A stretch of DNA of 64,000 nucleotides from NCBI RefSeq assembly GCF_004792685.1, contig NZ_SRXT01000002.1, positions 62,001 through 126,000 on the forward strand, read 5' to 3'. This stretch comes from Sphingomonas gei. Lineage in GTDB: Bacteria > Pseudomonadota > Alphaproteobacteria > Sphingomonadales > Sphingomonadaceae. Under the pieces are notes generated by a model, which was given only the letters and a program-made list of their open reading frames with translations, did no database searches and was not told the DNA's origin. Below are positions 37,793-46,902 of this stretch, in pieces. The stretch's first letter is position 1. Each line of letters starts with the position of its first letter. The position numbers and the translations under genes were made by a program.

Positions 37793-38446
37793 TCAGCAGC
37801 GATGCGTGGCGACGTAGTCGATTATGTCCTGCGGCCCGCGAAACAAGGTGTCGGGCGCGTGGGCGGTGAGCACCGCCTCGCTGGCATAGCCCCATAGTAC
37901 CGCGCCGGCGCGCATGCCGACTTCGCGCGCGGCATCGATGTCACGTGTCTCGTCGCCGATCGCCAGCGCGGCGATCGGGGGGATTGCCATCTTCTTGAGC
38001 ACCCGGCGGAACTTGGGTGCCTTGCCGAACAAGGAAGAGCCGCAGGCGTAAAAGTCGATCCGGGCGGCGTGCTTTTCGCCGAGGATTTTGCGGGCATTGG
38101 CCTCGGAATTGGAGGTAACCAGCGCGATCTTGACGCCCGTCTCGGCCAGCCGCTCGAGCAGATCGGGGGTGCCGGGGAAGAGCTCGATCTGGTGCGCGTT
38201 GAGCCCGACCAGTTTTCGGAGGTGCCGTGCGATCAGCGGCATCTTCCAGCGCGAGATGCCGAGAAAGTCGATCACTTCGCGCGAGCTGCGATGCCGCAGC
38301 ATCTCGACTTCGTCAGGGCCGACGGTGCGGAAGCGGAAGCGGCGAGCGAGCTGGTCGACGACCGACAGGAACCAGTCGCCGCTGTCCGACAGCGTGCCGT
38401 CGAAATCGAAGATCACCAGCCGGATCGGGGGTGCCGCCTCAACCAT
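37793..38446 (-). CDS. HAD-superfamily phosphatase
   Basis: 217 residues. Motif I IFDFDGTLSDSGDW (two Asp), motif II LVTSNS, motif III Lys, and motif IV GDETRDIDAAR are all in order, with an alpha-helical cap between I and II. It is like phosphoglycolate phosphatase (Gph) but the substrate is not fixed. It overlaps the 3' end of the CDF transporter gene by eight bases, so the two are probably co-transcribed. Confidence 0.88.
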   Translation of the reverse strand: MVEAAPPIRLVIFDFDGTLSDSGDWFLSVVDQLARRFRFRTVGPDEVEMLRHRSSREVIDFLGISRWKMPLIARHLRKLVGLNAHQIELFPGTPDLLERLAETGVKIALVTSNSEANARKILGEKHAARIDFYACGSSLFGKAPKFRRVLKKMAIPPIAALAIGDETRDIDAAREVGMRAGAVLWGYASEAVLTAHAPDTLFRGPQDIIDYVATHRC

Positions 38447-39353
38447 GGGCATGGCCGTGCATGCGGCATTCGGCACCCTCGCCAAGCTCGATCTGCACCG
38501 TGGTGTGATCGATGCGGAAATCGTGCGCCAGCCGGTGCTGGAGATCGATCAGAAAGGCGTCGCCGGGATGGCCACCGGGCATCACCAGATGCGCGGTGAG
38601 CGCAGCCTCGGTGGTGCTCATCGGCCAGATGTGCAGGTCATGGACGCGCGCCACGCCGGGAAGCGCGACCAGCGCCCGCTCGACCGCTTCGGCGTCGATC
38701 CCCGCCGGTACCGCCTGGAGCGCCATCGTCACCGATTCGCGCGCCAGACCCCAGGTGCTCCACAGGATCACCGCGACGATGACGAGGCTGATCGCGGGAT
38801 CGATCCATGCGGCGCCAGTGAGCAGGATCAGCCCGCCGCCGACTACTACCCCGGCCGATACCGCGGCGTCCGCGGCCATGTGGAGATAGGCGCCGCGGAT
38901 GTTGATGTCGCCCTTGCGCCCGCGCGCGAACAGCAATGCGGTGGACAGGTTCACGGCGATGCCGATGGCGGCGACGATCATCACCGTGCCGCCCTGGATC
39001 TGGGGCGGATCGGCGAAGCGCTGGATCGCCTCGAGTGCGATCGCCCCGACCGCGACCAGCAGCAGCACCGAATTGGCCAGCGCGGCGAGGATCGAGCTCC
39101 CGCGCAAGCCGTACGTGAAGCGGCGCGAGGCGGGGCGCTTCGCCAGCTCGGCTCCCGCCCAGGCGACGAGTAGCCCGAGGACGTCGGAGAGATTGTGCCC
39201 GGCATCGGCGAGCAGCGCCACCGAATCGGTCAGGAAGCCGGCGGTACCTTCCACTGCGACGAAGGCGATATTGAGCGCCGCACCCAAAGCGAAAGCGCGG
39301 CCGAAATCGGCCGGGGCATGCGCGTGATGATGATCGTGGTCGTGTCCCGCCAT
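38439..39353 (-). CDS. Cation diffusion facilitator (Zn/Co/Cd efflux)
   Basis: 304 residues with a His-rich N-terminus (MAGHDHDHHHAHAPADF), six membrane helices and the metal-site motifs DAGHNLSD in TM2 and HMAADAAVS in TM5, as in CzcD/ZitB. The cytoplasmic C-terminal domain (VPAGIDAEAVERALVALPGVARVHDLHIWPM) is the usual ferredoxin-like fold. It exports divalent cations in exchange for protons. The C-terminal HGHAHG tail adds another His cluster. Confidence 0.93.
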   Translation of the reverse strand: MAGHDHDHHHAHAPADFGRAFALGAALNIAFVAVEGTAGFLTDSVALLADAGHNLSDVLGLLVAWAGAELAKRPASRRFTYGLRGSSILAALANSVLLLVAVGAIALEAIQRFADPPQIQGGTVMIVAAIGIAVNLSTALLFARGRKGDINIRGAYLHMAADAAVSAGVVVGGGLILLTGAAWIDPAISLVIVAVILWSTWGLARESVTMALQAVPAGIDAEAVERALVALPGVARVHDLHIWPMSTTEAALTAHLVMPGGHPGDAFLIDLQHRLAHDFRIDHTTVQIELGEGAECRMHGHAHG

Positions 39354-39394
39354 TCAGGCCGTTTAGCCGGGCATGCGCATGAGATGCTAGGACC

Positions 39395-39904
39395 TCAATT
39401 GCGCGGCTGCTGGCCGGGCTTGCCCATCGGGCGTCCGCGCCGGTCGCGATCGAACAGCTGCGGGCGCAAGGTCAGCAATTCGCTGCGTGTGAGTGTGCCG
39501 TCCTTGTTGGTGTCGAACCGCGTGAAAAGCAGCGCGAACCGCGCGGCGAGCTCGTCCCAGCTGATCTTGTTGTCGCCGTCGCGGTCGGTCTCGAAGGGGC
39601 TCGGCAAGGTGTTGCGGTCGCCGAGCCAGCGTTCGGACCAGTCGGAAAAGGCAATATAGCCGAGCGCGCCGGTCTTGCCGGTGTCGATGCTGTCGAAGCT
39701 GTGGCGCAGGCCGGTGTCGAATTCGGCGCGGGTGACTTTGGCATCGCCGTCGCTGTCGAACCCGGCGATCATCATTCCGACCGGCTCGACCATGACCGTC
39801 GCCGCGGGTTGCGCCTGCTGGCCGGGCACGATCGGAACGATCGGCACCTGCTGGGCCAGGGCGGGAGTCGCGCCGAAGGCGGCGAGGATTAGGAACAGGC
39901 GCAT
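39395..39904 (-). CDS. Secreted EF-hand protein
   Basis: 169 residues with a signal peptide (RLFLILAAFGATPALAQ), a Pro/Val/Gln-rich stretch, and four EF-hand-like loops: DSDGDAKVTRAEF, DTGKTGALGYIAF (degenerate), DRDGDNKISWDEL and DTNKDGTLTRSEL. It probably binds calcium in the periplasm. It shares the base at 39904 with the stop of queA. A link to queuosine is unlikely; the junction looks like compact packing. Confidence 0.85.
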   Translation of the reverse strand: MRLFLILAAFGATPALAQQVPIVPIVPGQQAQPAATVMVEPVGMMIAGFDSDGDAKVTRAEFDTGLRHSFDSIDTGKTGALGYIAFSDWSERWLGDRNTLPSPFETDRDGDNKISWDELAARFALLFTRFDTNKDGTLTRSELLTLRPQLFDRDRRGRPMGKPGQQPRN

Positions 39905-40941
39905 CAGCGTCCTTTCAGGGGCAGCAACAGGCTGGCGTCGCCATAGCTATAGAAGCGGTAGCCGGACGCAATGGCATGGGCATAGGCGGCCTGCATCCGA
40001 TCGAGCCCCATCAGCGCCGACACCAGCATGAACAGGGTCGAGCGCGGCAGATGGAAATTGGTGACCAGCCCATCGATTCCCTTGAAGCGATAGCCCGGCG
40101 TGATGAAGATCGCGGTATCGCCTTCGAAGGGGTGGATGACGCCGTCGTTGCCCGCGGCGCTCTCGATCAGGCGCAGGCTGGTGGTGCCCACTGCGACCAC
40201 GCGACCGCCCACGGCGCGGACCGCGTTGAGCCTGTCGGCCGTCGCGGCATCAATCCGGCCCCATTCGGCGTGCATCCGGTGGGCATCGGTATCCTCGGCC
40301 TTGACCGGCAGGAAGGTGCCGGCGCCGACATGAAGCGTCAGCGTGGCATGGCCGATGCCGGCGGCGTCCAGCGCCGCGAGCAATTCGGGCGTGAAATGGA
40401 GCGCCGCGGTGGGCGCGGCAACCGCGCCCGGCTCGCTGGCGAACATCGTCTGATAATCGTCGGCATCGCGCGAGTCCGTGGGGCGCTTCGAGGCGATATA
40501 GGGCGGCAGCGGCATCCGGCCGCAGCGTGTCAGCAGCAGCTCGACCGGCTCGTCGCCGGCAAAGTCGAGCGCGAAGCTGCCGTCCTCGGCTCGGTCCGAG
40601 GCGATTGCGGTGACACCTTGGCCAAAGTCCACGCTGTCGCCCTGGCGCAGGCGCTTGGCATTGCGGATGAAGGCGCGCCAGCGCCGCGGGCCTTCGCGCT
40701 TGTGCAGAGTCGCGCCGACACGCGCTTCGCCGCGCAGTCCCTCGAGCTGGGCGGGAATGACGCGAGTGTCGTTGAAGACGAGCAAGTCGCCCGCGCGCAG
40801 GCACGACGGCAAGTCGCGCACCGAGGCGTCGCGCGTATCCGCTCCGTCTAGGACGAGAAGCCGGGCCGAGTCACGCGGGCTCGCCGGGCGGAGCGCGATC
40901 CGCTCCGCCGGCAGCTCGAAATCGAAAAGGTCGACGTTCAC
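39904..40941 (-). CDS. queA: S-adenosylmethionine:tRNA ribosyltransferase-isomerase
   Basis: 345 residues from a GTG at 40941. Family motifs: [15 protein letters not shown] at the N-terminus, [89 protein letters not shown]. It makes epoxyqueuosine from preQ1-tRNA. The length is normal. It is downstream of a peptidylprolyl isomerase gene in the same direction. Confidence 0.96.
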   Translation of the reverse strand: MNVDLFDFELPAERIALRPASPRDSARLLVLDGADTRDASVRDLPSCLRAGDLLVFNDTRVIPAQLEGLRGEARVGATLHKREGPRRWRAFIRNAKRLRQGDSVDFGQGVTAIASDRAEDGSFALDFAGDEPVELLLTRCGRMPLPPYIASKRPTDSRDADDYQTMFASEPGAVAAPTAALHFTPELLAALDAAGIGHATLTLHVGAGTFLPVKAEDTDAHRMHAEWGRIDAATADRLNAVRAVGGRVVAVGTTSLRLIESAAGNDGVIHPFEGDTAIFITPGYRFKGIDGLVTNFHLPRSTLFMLVSALMGLDRMQAAYAHAIASGYRFYSYGDASLLLPLKGR

Positions 40942-40958
40942 CTGCTCGTATCTGGCAC

Positions 40959-41654
40959 TTACTGGGGGAGCGTGACCTTGGTCTCACCCTCCGGCAGTTT
41001 CGCCGCAGCAATCGGCGCGGCCTGATACGGCGGAGGATTGTCCGACGCGATATAAGCGTGGAGGATCCGCGTCGGGTTGGCCGGCGGCTCGCCGCGTTCG
41101 ATCTTGTCGACCCAGGGCATCCCGTCGACGACGCGGCCGAACACCGTGTAATCATGATCGAAGCCGAGGCGCGGGCCGAACATGATGAAGAACTGGCTGT
41201 TGGCGCTGTTCGGATCCTTGGTCCGCGCGGCCGAAATCGCGCCGCGGACATGGGGAAGATTGCTGAACTCGGCGGGCACGTCGGGAAGATCGGACTCGCC
41301 CGCGCCGGTGCCGGTCGGGTCGCCGCCCTGCGCCATGTTCTCGGGCGCATCGATCACCCGGTGGAAGATCGTGCCGTCGTAGAATTTGCGGCGCGTGAGC
41401 GTCTTGACCTGCGCGACCATCTTGGGCGCGACATCGGGGCGCAGGCGGATGGTGACGCGGCCGCCGGTCGACAGATCGAGCACCCAGGTATTCTCTGGGT
41501 CGGCGGGCACCGCGGTGGTGACGCCGAAATTGAGATCGGCGGCGACGCCCTTGAGCGTCTCGATCTCGGGCTTGGCGGGCGGGCCCTTCTGTGCGGCGAC
41601 GGGGACGGCAAACAACAAGGCGGCACCAGCGGCCAGGGCGGCAACGAAACGCAT
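40959..41654 (-). CDS. Periplasmic peptidylprolyl cis-trans isomerase (cyclophilin type)
   Basis: 231 residues with a signal peptide ([21 protein letters not shown]). The core matches cyclophilins: [50 protein letters not shown] and [21 protein letters not shown]. It catalyses proline isomerisation in the periplasm during protein folding. The ATG at 41654 is chosen because it begins the signal peptide; an upstream frame extends 11 residues without that feature. Confidence 0.92.
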   Translation of the reverse strand: MRFVAALAAGAALLFAVPVAAQKGPPAKPEIETLKGVAADLNFGVTTAVPADPENTWVLDLSTGGRVTIRLRPDVAPKMVAQVKTLTRRKFYDGTIFHRVIDAPENMAQGGDPTGTGAGESDLPDVPAEFSNLPHVRGAISAARTKDPNSANSQFFIMFGPRLGFDHDYTVFGRVVDGMPWVDKIERGEPPANPTRILHAYIASDNPPPYQAAPIAAAKLPEGETKVTLPQ

Positions 41655-41726
41655 CAACTTCCCCACTCGGATCTTCTCGTGACCCACGAGTCTAGAGCAA
41701 AGGTGTGGCGGCGGAAAGGCAGCGAT

Positions 41727-42236
41727 TCAGCTGCCCTTGCGGCCGATTTCCGACACTCGGCGGGCGACGTCGATCTCGACCGCGGGGCTGACGAACTTGC
41801 GGATCGCGCCGCCATAGAGCGCGATTTCCTTGACCAGCCGGCTGGCGATCGGCTGGAGCGAGACATCGGCCATCAGGAAGACCGTCTCGACGCGGTCGTT
41901 GAGCTGCTGGTTCATGCCCGCCATCTGATATTCATATTCGAAATCGGCGACGGCGCGGAGTCCGCGGACGATCATGTTGGCGCCTTCGCGCTCGGCAAAG
42001 TCCATCAGCAGCGAATCGAAGCTGACGACGTGGATGTCGCCGCGGATGTCCGCGACCTCGCGCTTCACCATTTCCATTCGCTCTTCGATCGTGAACATCG
42101 GCGACTTGGACGGATTGGTGGTCACGCCGATAACCAGCCGGTCGACCAGGGTCGCGCCGCGGCGGATGATATCCATATGGCCACGCGTGATCGGATCGAA
42201 GGTGCCTGGGTAGACGCCGGTGCGGGTGGTGGTCAT
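41727..42236 (-). CDS. coaD: Phosphopantetheine adenylyltransferase
   Basis: 169 residues, full length. The nucleotidyl-transferase motif GVYPGTFDPITRGHMDII (T/HxGH) is at the N-terminus, and the Ser-Arg-like motif near the C-terminus (LQPIASRLVKEIA) fits the KMSKS-analogue. It makes dephospho-CoA. It starts four bases inside the ispA stop region (42233-42236), giving a coupled pair. Confidence 0.96.
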   Translation of the reverse strand: MTTTRTGVYPGTFDPITRGHMDIIRRGATLVDRLVIGVTTNPSKSPMFTIEERMEMVKREVADIRGDIHVVSFDSLLMDFAEREGANMIVRGLRAVADFEYEYQMAGMNQQLNDRVETVFLMADVSLQPIASRLVKEIALYGGAIRKFVSPAVEIDVARRVSEIGRKGS

Positions 42237-43132
42237 CGATCCCTCTCGAGCGTGTAGCGCGCGATATCGCGCAGGAGGTCGGCTTCGGGACCGAAGGGCT
42301 TGAGATGGGCGATGGCCTGGTCGACGAGGAGGCGGGCCTGCTCGCGGGCGCGGTCGAGGCCCAGCAAGGTTAGGAACGTCTCCTTGCCGGCCTGATCGTC
42401 CTTGCGCAATTTCTTGCCGGCGAGTGCTTCGTCGCCCTCGGCATCGAGAATGTCGTCGGCGATCTGGAAAGCGAGCCCGACATCGCGGGCGTAACCGCGC
42501 AGCCCGGTGCGGCCCTCGGGGGGCAGGCGCCCGAGGATCGCACCGCTCTCAACCGCGCAGCTGATCAGCGCGCCGGTCTTCATCGCCTGGAGCCGCGTCA
42601 CGGTGGGCAAGTCGAAGCTGGTTTTCTCGGCCTCGAGGTCCATCATCTGGCCGCCGGCCATCCCCGCGGGGCCCGAGGCATGGGCGAGCGCGCCGATCAA
42701 TTCGATGCGCACGAACGGATCGGGGTGGGTGGCGTCGTCGGCGAGGATCTCGAAGGCGAGCGCGTGGAGGCAATCGCCGGCGAGGATCGCGGTCGCCTCG
42801 TCGAACGCCTTGTGCACGGTGGGCTTGCCGCGGCGCAGATCGTCATCGTCCATCGCCGGCAGATCGTCATGGATCAGCGAATAGACGTGGATGCATTCGA
42901 GCGCGGTCGCCACGCGTGCCATCGCGGCGCGGCTGACTCCGAACAGCCCGGCGGTGCCGAACACGAGCAACGGCCGCAGCCTTTTGCCGCCGCCGATCGC
43001 GGCATGGCGCATCGCGCGGTAGAGCCCCGCGCGGGGATCGTCGGGGACCGCGAGCAGCAAGTCGAACTGCCGGTCGATCTCGGTGGAGACCTGCCGGAGC
43101 GCCGCCTGGAGCGCGAGGGACGCATCGGCCAT
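42233..43132 (-). CDS. ispA: Polyprenyl (farnesyl) diphosphate synthase
   Basis: 299 residues of a class I prenyltransferase. The first Asp-rich motif is SLIHDDLPAMDDDDLRRGKPT and the second is FQIADDILDAEGD. The length and the following residues fit a farnesyl/geranylgeranyl diphosphate synthase of the IspA branch. It elongates IPP for quinones, carotenoids and undecaprenyl phosphate. xseB lies 13 bases upstream, the common xseB-ispA order. Confidence 0.93.
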   Translation of the reverse strand: MADASLALQAALRQVSTEIDRQFDLLLAVPDDPRAGLYRAMRHAAIGGGKRLRPLLVFGTAGLFGVSRAAMARVATALECIHVYSLIHDDLPAMDDDDLRRGKPTVHKAFDEATAILAGDCLHALAFEILADDATHPDPFVRIELIGALAHASGPAGMAGGQMMDLEAEKTSFDLPTVTRLQAMKTGALISCAVESGAILGRLPPEGRTGLRGYARDVGLAFQIADDILDAEGDEALAGKKLRKDDQAGKETFLTLLGLDRAREQARLLVDQAIAHLKPFGPEADLLRDIARYTLERDR

Positions 43133-43145
43133 GCTCGCCACCCGA

Positions 43146-43391
43146 TCAGCCGGCGGCGAAGGGCGCGGTGCCGACGGCACGGCCCTGCGCGTCGGTGCGG
43201 ATCGCCTCGATGCGCGCCTGCGCCGAATCGAGCCGGGCGGCGCATTGGCGGCGAAGCTGGTCGCCGCGCTCGTACAAGTCGATCGCCTCCTGGAGCTGCG
43301 CGTCGCCGCTTTCGAGCCGCGACACGATTCGCTCGAGTTCCTTGAGCGCGTCCTCGAACGAGAGTTCCGCGATTTGCGCTTCGTCTGCCAT
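43146..43391 (-). CDS. xseB: Exodeoxyribonuclease VII small subunit
   Basis: 81 residues starting at the ATG at 43391, giving ELSFEDALKELERIVSRLESGDAQLQEAIDLYERGDQLRRQCAARLD, the standard XseB helical hairpin. It binds XseA to form the single-strand nuclease exoVII. It is immediately upstream of ispA. Confidence 0.95.
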   Translation of the reverse strand: MADEAQIAELSFEDALKELERIVSRLESGDAQLQEAIDLYERGDQLRRQCAARLDSAQARIEAIRTDAQGRAVGTAPFAAG

Positions 43392-43477
43392 GGCGCCGCT
43401 ATGCGGCAGGGTGGGCGGGGATTGCAACCGCCGAACCACGCCACATGTTGGAGCCCGGGTTTAGAGGAGACGCCGCC

Positions 43478-44857
43478 ATGTTCACCAGCATCAATCCTGC
43501 AACCGGCGCGCCCGGCGAACGCTTCGAGGAGCTCGATGCGGATGGCGTCGAGCTGGCGCTCGCCCGCGCGCAGACCTGCTATCGGGCGTGGCGCAATTCG
43601 CCGATCGAGCAGCGCACGCAATTGCTTTCGGCGATCGCCGATCAGTGGGAAGCGAACAAGCAGCACCTCGCCGAGACCGCGGTCCGCGAGATGGGCAAGC
43701 CGATCACCGGGGCGATCGCCGAAGTCGAAAAGTGCATCGCGGGCTTTCGTCATTATGCCGAGCACGGGCCCGCCTATCTGGCGCCGACCGACGTGAAGAC
43801 CGCGGGCGGACGCGCGGTGGCGCGCTGGCTGCCGATGGGACCCGTGCTCGCGGTGATGCCATGGAACTTCCCCTATTGGCAGGCCGTGCGCTTTCTCGCG
43901 CCGACGATCATGGCGGGCAATGTCGCGCTGCTGAAGCATGCGTCGAGCGTGCAGGGCTGCGCGGCGCTGATGCAGCAGCTGGCGAGCGCGGCGGGCGCGC
44001 CCGACGGGCTGTTCCAGAACCTGCCGATCAAGTCGGACAAGGTCTCCGACATCATCGCCGACAAGCGCGTGGTGGCAGTGACGCTGACCGGCAGCGAAGG
44101 TGCCGGCGCCAAGGTCGCCGCGGCGGCGGGCAGGGCGCTCAAGAAAGTGGTGCTCGAGCTCGGCGGATCGGATCCTTTGATCGTGATGCCTTCGGCCGAT
44201 CTCGATCTCGCGGCGAAGACCGCGGTCACCGCGCGGGTGCAGAATGCCGGGCAGAGCTGCATCTGTGCCAAGCGGATGATCGTCCATGCCGAGGTGTATG
44301 ACGCGTTTCTGGAGAAGTTCACTGCCGGCATGCAGGCAGTGAAGATCGGTGATCCGATGGACGCGGCGACGGTTATGGGGCCGCTGTCGAGCGTCGAGCA
44401 GCGCGACACCGTGCTCGAGCAGGTCGAGCGCGCGAAGGCGGCGGGGGCGAGCCTGTTGTTCGGCGCGGAAAAGATCGAGCGCGATGGGGCGTGGATGAAT
44501 CCAGGCGTGCTGGTCGGGCTCGACCCGGAGAGCGACGTCGCCAAGGAGGAAATCTTCGGGCCGGTCGCGGCGGTGTACAAGGCCCAGGATCTGGACGCGG
44601 CGATCGCGCTGGCCAACGACGTGCCTTATGGCCTCGGCTCGGCGGTGTGGACGAACGACGAGGCGGAGATCGAGCGGTTCGCGCGCGAGGTGGAGGCGGG
44701 TATGACTGCGGTCAATTCGCTGCTTGCCTCGACTCCCGAGGCGCCGTTCGGCGGCGTCAAGCTGTCGGGGCATGGCCGTGAGCTGGGGCCGTGGGGGATG
44801 CACGAGTTCATGAATTTGAAGGCGGTGATGTACGGCGGCGGCAAGCCGGGGGATTGA
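43478..44857 (+). CDS. NAD-dependent succinate-semialdehyde dehydrogenase
   Basis: 459 residues of the aldehyde dehydrogenase superfamily, of the Sad/GabD-like branch: catalytic Cys in NAGQSCICAKRMIV and the Glu in LELGGSDPLIV. The start ATG (43478) follows GAGGAGA. It oxidises succinate semialdehyde to succinate, joining GABA or related degradation to the TCA cycle. It is divergent from xseB and convergent with an acyl-CoA ligase gene. The exact aldehyde is not proven. Confidence 0.88.
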   Translation: MFTSINPATGAPGERFEELDADGVELALARAQTCYRAWRNSPIEQRTQLLSAIADQWEANKQHLAETAVREMGKPITGAIAEVEKCIAGFRHYAEHGPAYLAPTDVKTAGGRAVARWLPMGPVLAVMPWNFPYWQAVRFLAPTIMAGNVALLKHASSVQGCAALMQQLASAAGAPDGLFQNLPIKSDKVSDIIADKRVVAVTLTGSEGAGAKVAAAAGRALKKVVLELGGSDPLIVMPSADLDLAAKTAVTARVQNAGQSCICAKRMIVHAEVYDAFLEKFTAGMQAVKIGDPMDAATVMGPLSSVEQRDTVLEQVERAKAAGASLLFGAEKIERDGAWMNPGVLVGLDPESDVAKEEIFGPVAAVYKAQDLDAAIALANDVPYGLGSAVWTNDEAEIERFAREVEAGMTAVNSLLASTPEAPFGGVKLSGHGRELGPWGMHEFMNLKAVMYGGGKPGD

Positions 44858-44889
44858 GCAGCGCGGCCGTCTGGCCACGCCGTCATTTG

Positions 44890-44908
44890 ATCCTTTTGCT
44901 GGAAGGAT
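44890..44908. terminator. Weak hairpin between convergent genes
   Basis: ATCCTT (44890-44895) pairs with AAGGAT (44903-44908) between the dehydrogenase gene and the acyl-CoA ligase gene. It is short, so the assignment is weak. Confidence 0.4.
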
Positions 44909-44914
44909 TAGGAG

Positions 44915-46609
44915 CTAGCCCGCCGCCTGCACCTCGGCGATCAAATCCTTGCGGCTGAGCTTGCCGATCATCGTTTTGGGAAGGCTCGCGCGCACCACCA
45001 CCTGGCTGACGCGCTCGTGCTTGCCGAGCTGGGCGTTGAGCCACAGGCTGAGCTCGGGGCCCGTAACGGCAGGCGCTTCTTCGTCGAGCACCACATAAGC
45101 GTGGGGGAGCTCGCCGTGATACGCGTCGGGCAGGCCGATGACGAGCGCTTCCTTGATCGCGGGGTGGCGATAGAGCACCGCCTCGATCTGGCTCGGGAAG
45201 ACCTTGAACCCGCCGACCGCGATCATGTCCTTGAGCCGGTCGACGATGCGGATATAGCCGTCCTCGTCGATCGTGCCGACATCGCCGGTGCGCAGCCAAT
45301 GCCCGCTGCCTTCGACGTGGACGAAGGTCTCGGCATCGGCCTCGGGCCGGTTCCAATAGCCCCTCATGATCTGCGGGCCCGAGACGACGATCTCGCCCGG
45401 CTCACCCGGCGGCGGCGGGCGCGTCGGGTCTTCCTTGTCGACGAGCCGCACGCGGGTGGCGGCGAGCGGCTGGCCGATCGTGCCGGGCTTGTTGAGCGCC
45501 TCATAGGGATTGGTCGAGACCACGCCCGAGCTTTCCGACAGGCCATAGCCCTCGATCACGCGCGCGCCGGTGACGCGTTCCCATTCTTCCTTGAGCTGCG
45601 CGGAAAGCGGCGCGCCGCCCGAGATGCAGGTGTGCAGCGAGCTGAAATCGCTCGGCTTCATCCCCGGCGCATCGAGCAGGGCCTGGTACATCGTCGGCAC
45701 CCCCGGCAGCGAGCGCGGGCGGGTGCGGCGGAGTTCGGCAAGCGCCTGCTGGGCGTTGAAGCGCGGCAGCATGACGATCTCGCCGCCGGCGATCACCGTT
45801 CGGTTGAGCACGCAGGTATTGGCGAAGACGTGGAAGAAGGGGAGCACGCCGAGGATCGAATCCTTGACCTTGCCGTAGTTCGGATCGAGCTGCGCGACCT
45901 GGCGGGCATTGGCCGACAAGTTCTGGTGCGTGAGCACGGCGCCCTTGGGCGTGCCGGTGGTGCCGCCGGTATATTGGATCAGTGCGACGTCGCGTTCGGG
46001 GTCGAGCGCGACGGAATCGCAGCCGCCCTCGTTGGCGATCAGCTTCGAGAAGGACAGGATGCGCGGGTCGGCGGGGCGCGGCGCGACTTCCTTCGACTTG
46101 AACCAGCGATAGAGAAGCGACTTGAGCGGGGGCAGCCCGCCCGCGACCGAGCCGATAACCAGCCGCTCCAGCGCGCTCTGCTCGAGCACCTCGAGCGCGG
46201 TGGGGAGCAATGCCGTCGCCGAGAGCGTGAAGAGCAGTTTGGTGCCCGAATCCTCGACCTGCGCCGCAAGCTCCTCGACCGAGTAAAGCGGCGAGAAATT
46301 GACGGCGATCGCGCCGAGCTTGAGGATGCCGTAATAAGCCGCGACATAATGCGGGACGTTGGGGAGGAAGAGCCCGATACGGTCGCCGCGGCCATAGCCG
46401 AGCGCCTTCAGGCCGCAGGCTACGCGGTCCACGGCGTCGAGGGTCTCGGCATAATCGTATTTGCGACCCATGAAATCGAGCAGCGGCGCCTGCGGGTGCG
46501 CAGCGGCGCTGGCTTCGAAAAGATCGACCATCGTGGTCGGCGGGAAGCTGGTATCCCATTGGCCGGGATGATTAAATGCGGTGCGCCAGACGGTCTCGGG
46601 ATCGGTCAT
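44915..46609 (-). CDS. Long-chain fatty acid--CoA ligase
   Basis: 564 residues of the AMP-forming acyl-CoA synthetase family. The AMP-binding motif is IQYTGGTTGTPKGAVLTH, with GYGLSESSG (adenylation), LRTGDVGTIDEDGYIRIVDRLKDMI (hinge) and PKTMIGKLSRKDL (C-terminal catalytic Lys). It resembles FadD-like enzymes that activate fatty acids for beta-oxidation. The ATG at 46609 starts the recognised N-terminus. A much longer upstream frame exists but has no homologous character. Confidence 0.93.
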   Translation of the reverse strand: MTDPETVWRTAFNHPGQWDTSFPPTTMVDLFEASAAAHPQAPLLDFMGRKYDYAETLDAVDRVACGLKALGYGRGDRIGLFLPNVPHYVAAYYGILKLGAIAVNFSPLYSVEELAAQVEDSGTKLLFTLSATALLPTALEVLEQSALERLVIGSVAGGLPPLKSLLYRWFKSKEVAPRPADPRILSFSKLIANEGGCDSVALDPERDVALIQYTGGTTGTPKGAVLTHQNLSANARQVAQLDPNYGKVKDSILGVLPFFHVFANTCVLNRTVIAGGEIVMLPRFNAQQALAELRRTRPRSLPGVPTMYQALLDAPGMKPSDFSSLHTCISGGAPLSAQLKEEWERVTGARVIEGYGLSESSGVVSTNPYEALNKPGTIGQPLAATRVRLVDKEDPTRPPPPGEPGEIVVSGPQIMRGYWNRPEADAETFVHVEGSGHWLRTGDVGTIDEDGYIRIVDRLKDMIAVGGFKVFPSQIEAVLYRHPAIKEALVIGLPDAYHGELPHAYVVLDEEAPAVTGPELSLWLNAQLGKHERVSQVVVRASLPKTMIGKLSRKDLIAEVQAAG

Positions 46610-46641
46610 TGACACGGGTGTAAGCAAGCCTCGACCAAGGT

Positions 46642-46848
46642 TCAATAGCGGAGCCGCCTGCTCCAGGTGACGAGCACCGAAACCGAGGCGAGGCCGATAT
46701 CGACGATCGCCTGCGCCCGTTGCGGGGCGAGGTCGCCAGGGCGATGCGTTAGGATGCGGATATCGGCGCGGGGATGGGGCGAGGCGAGCAGGGTCAATGC
46801 CAGCAGCGCCGCGGCGGCGATCAATGGGCTCCGGCTGCGCTTGATCAT
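46642..46848 (-). CDS. Small single-membrane-span protein
   Basis: 68 residues from the ATG at 46848, with a GGGAGA site 8-13 bases upstream. It has one hydrophobic helix (LIAAAALLALTLLA, residues ~10-23) after a basic start and a cytoplasmic-or-periplasmic tail rich in Arg. I do not recognise it. It lies between the acyl-CoA ligase and the diguanylate cyclase genes, on the same strand. Modest confidence because of its size. Confidence 0.5.
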   Translation of the reverse strand: MIKRSRSPLIAAAALLALTLLASPHPRADIRILTHRPGDLAPQRAQAIVDIGLASVSVLVTWSRRLRY

Positions 46849-46902
46849 CCCCATTTCTCCCTGCCCCGCGCATAGGCCCGACGCCCGTGCGCCGCAAGCG
46901 AA

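Noticed and set aside
45017..46612. A 531-codon plus-strand frame
   Set aside because: Antisense shadow of the acyl-CoA ligase gene.
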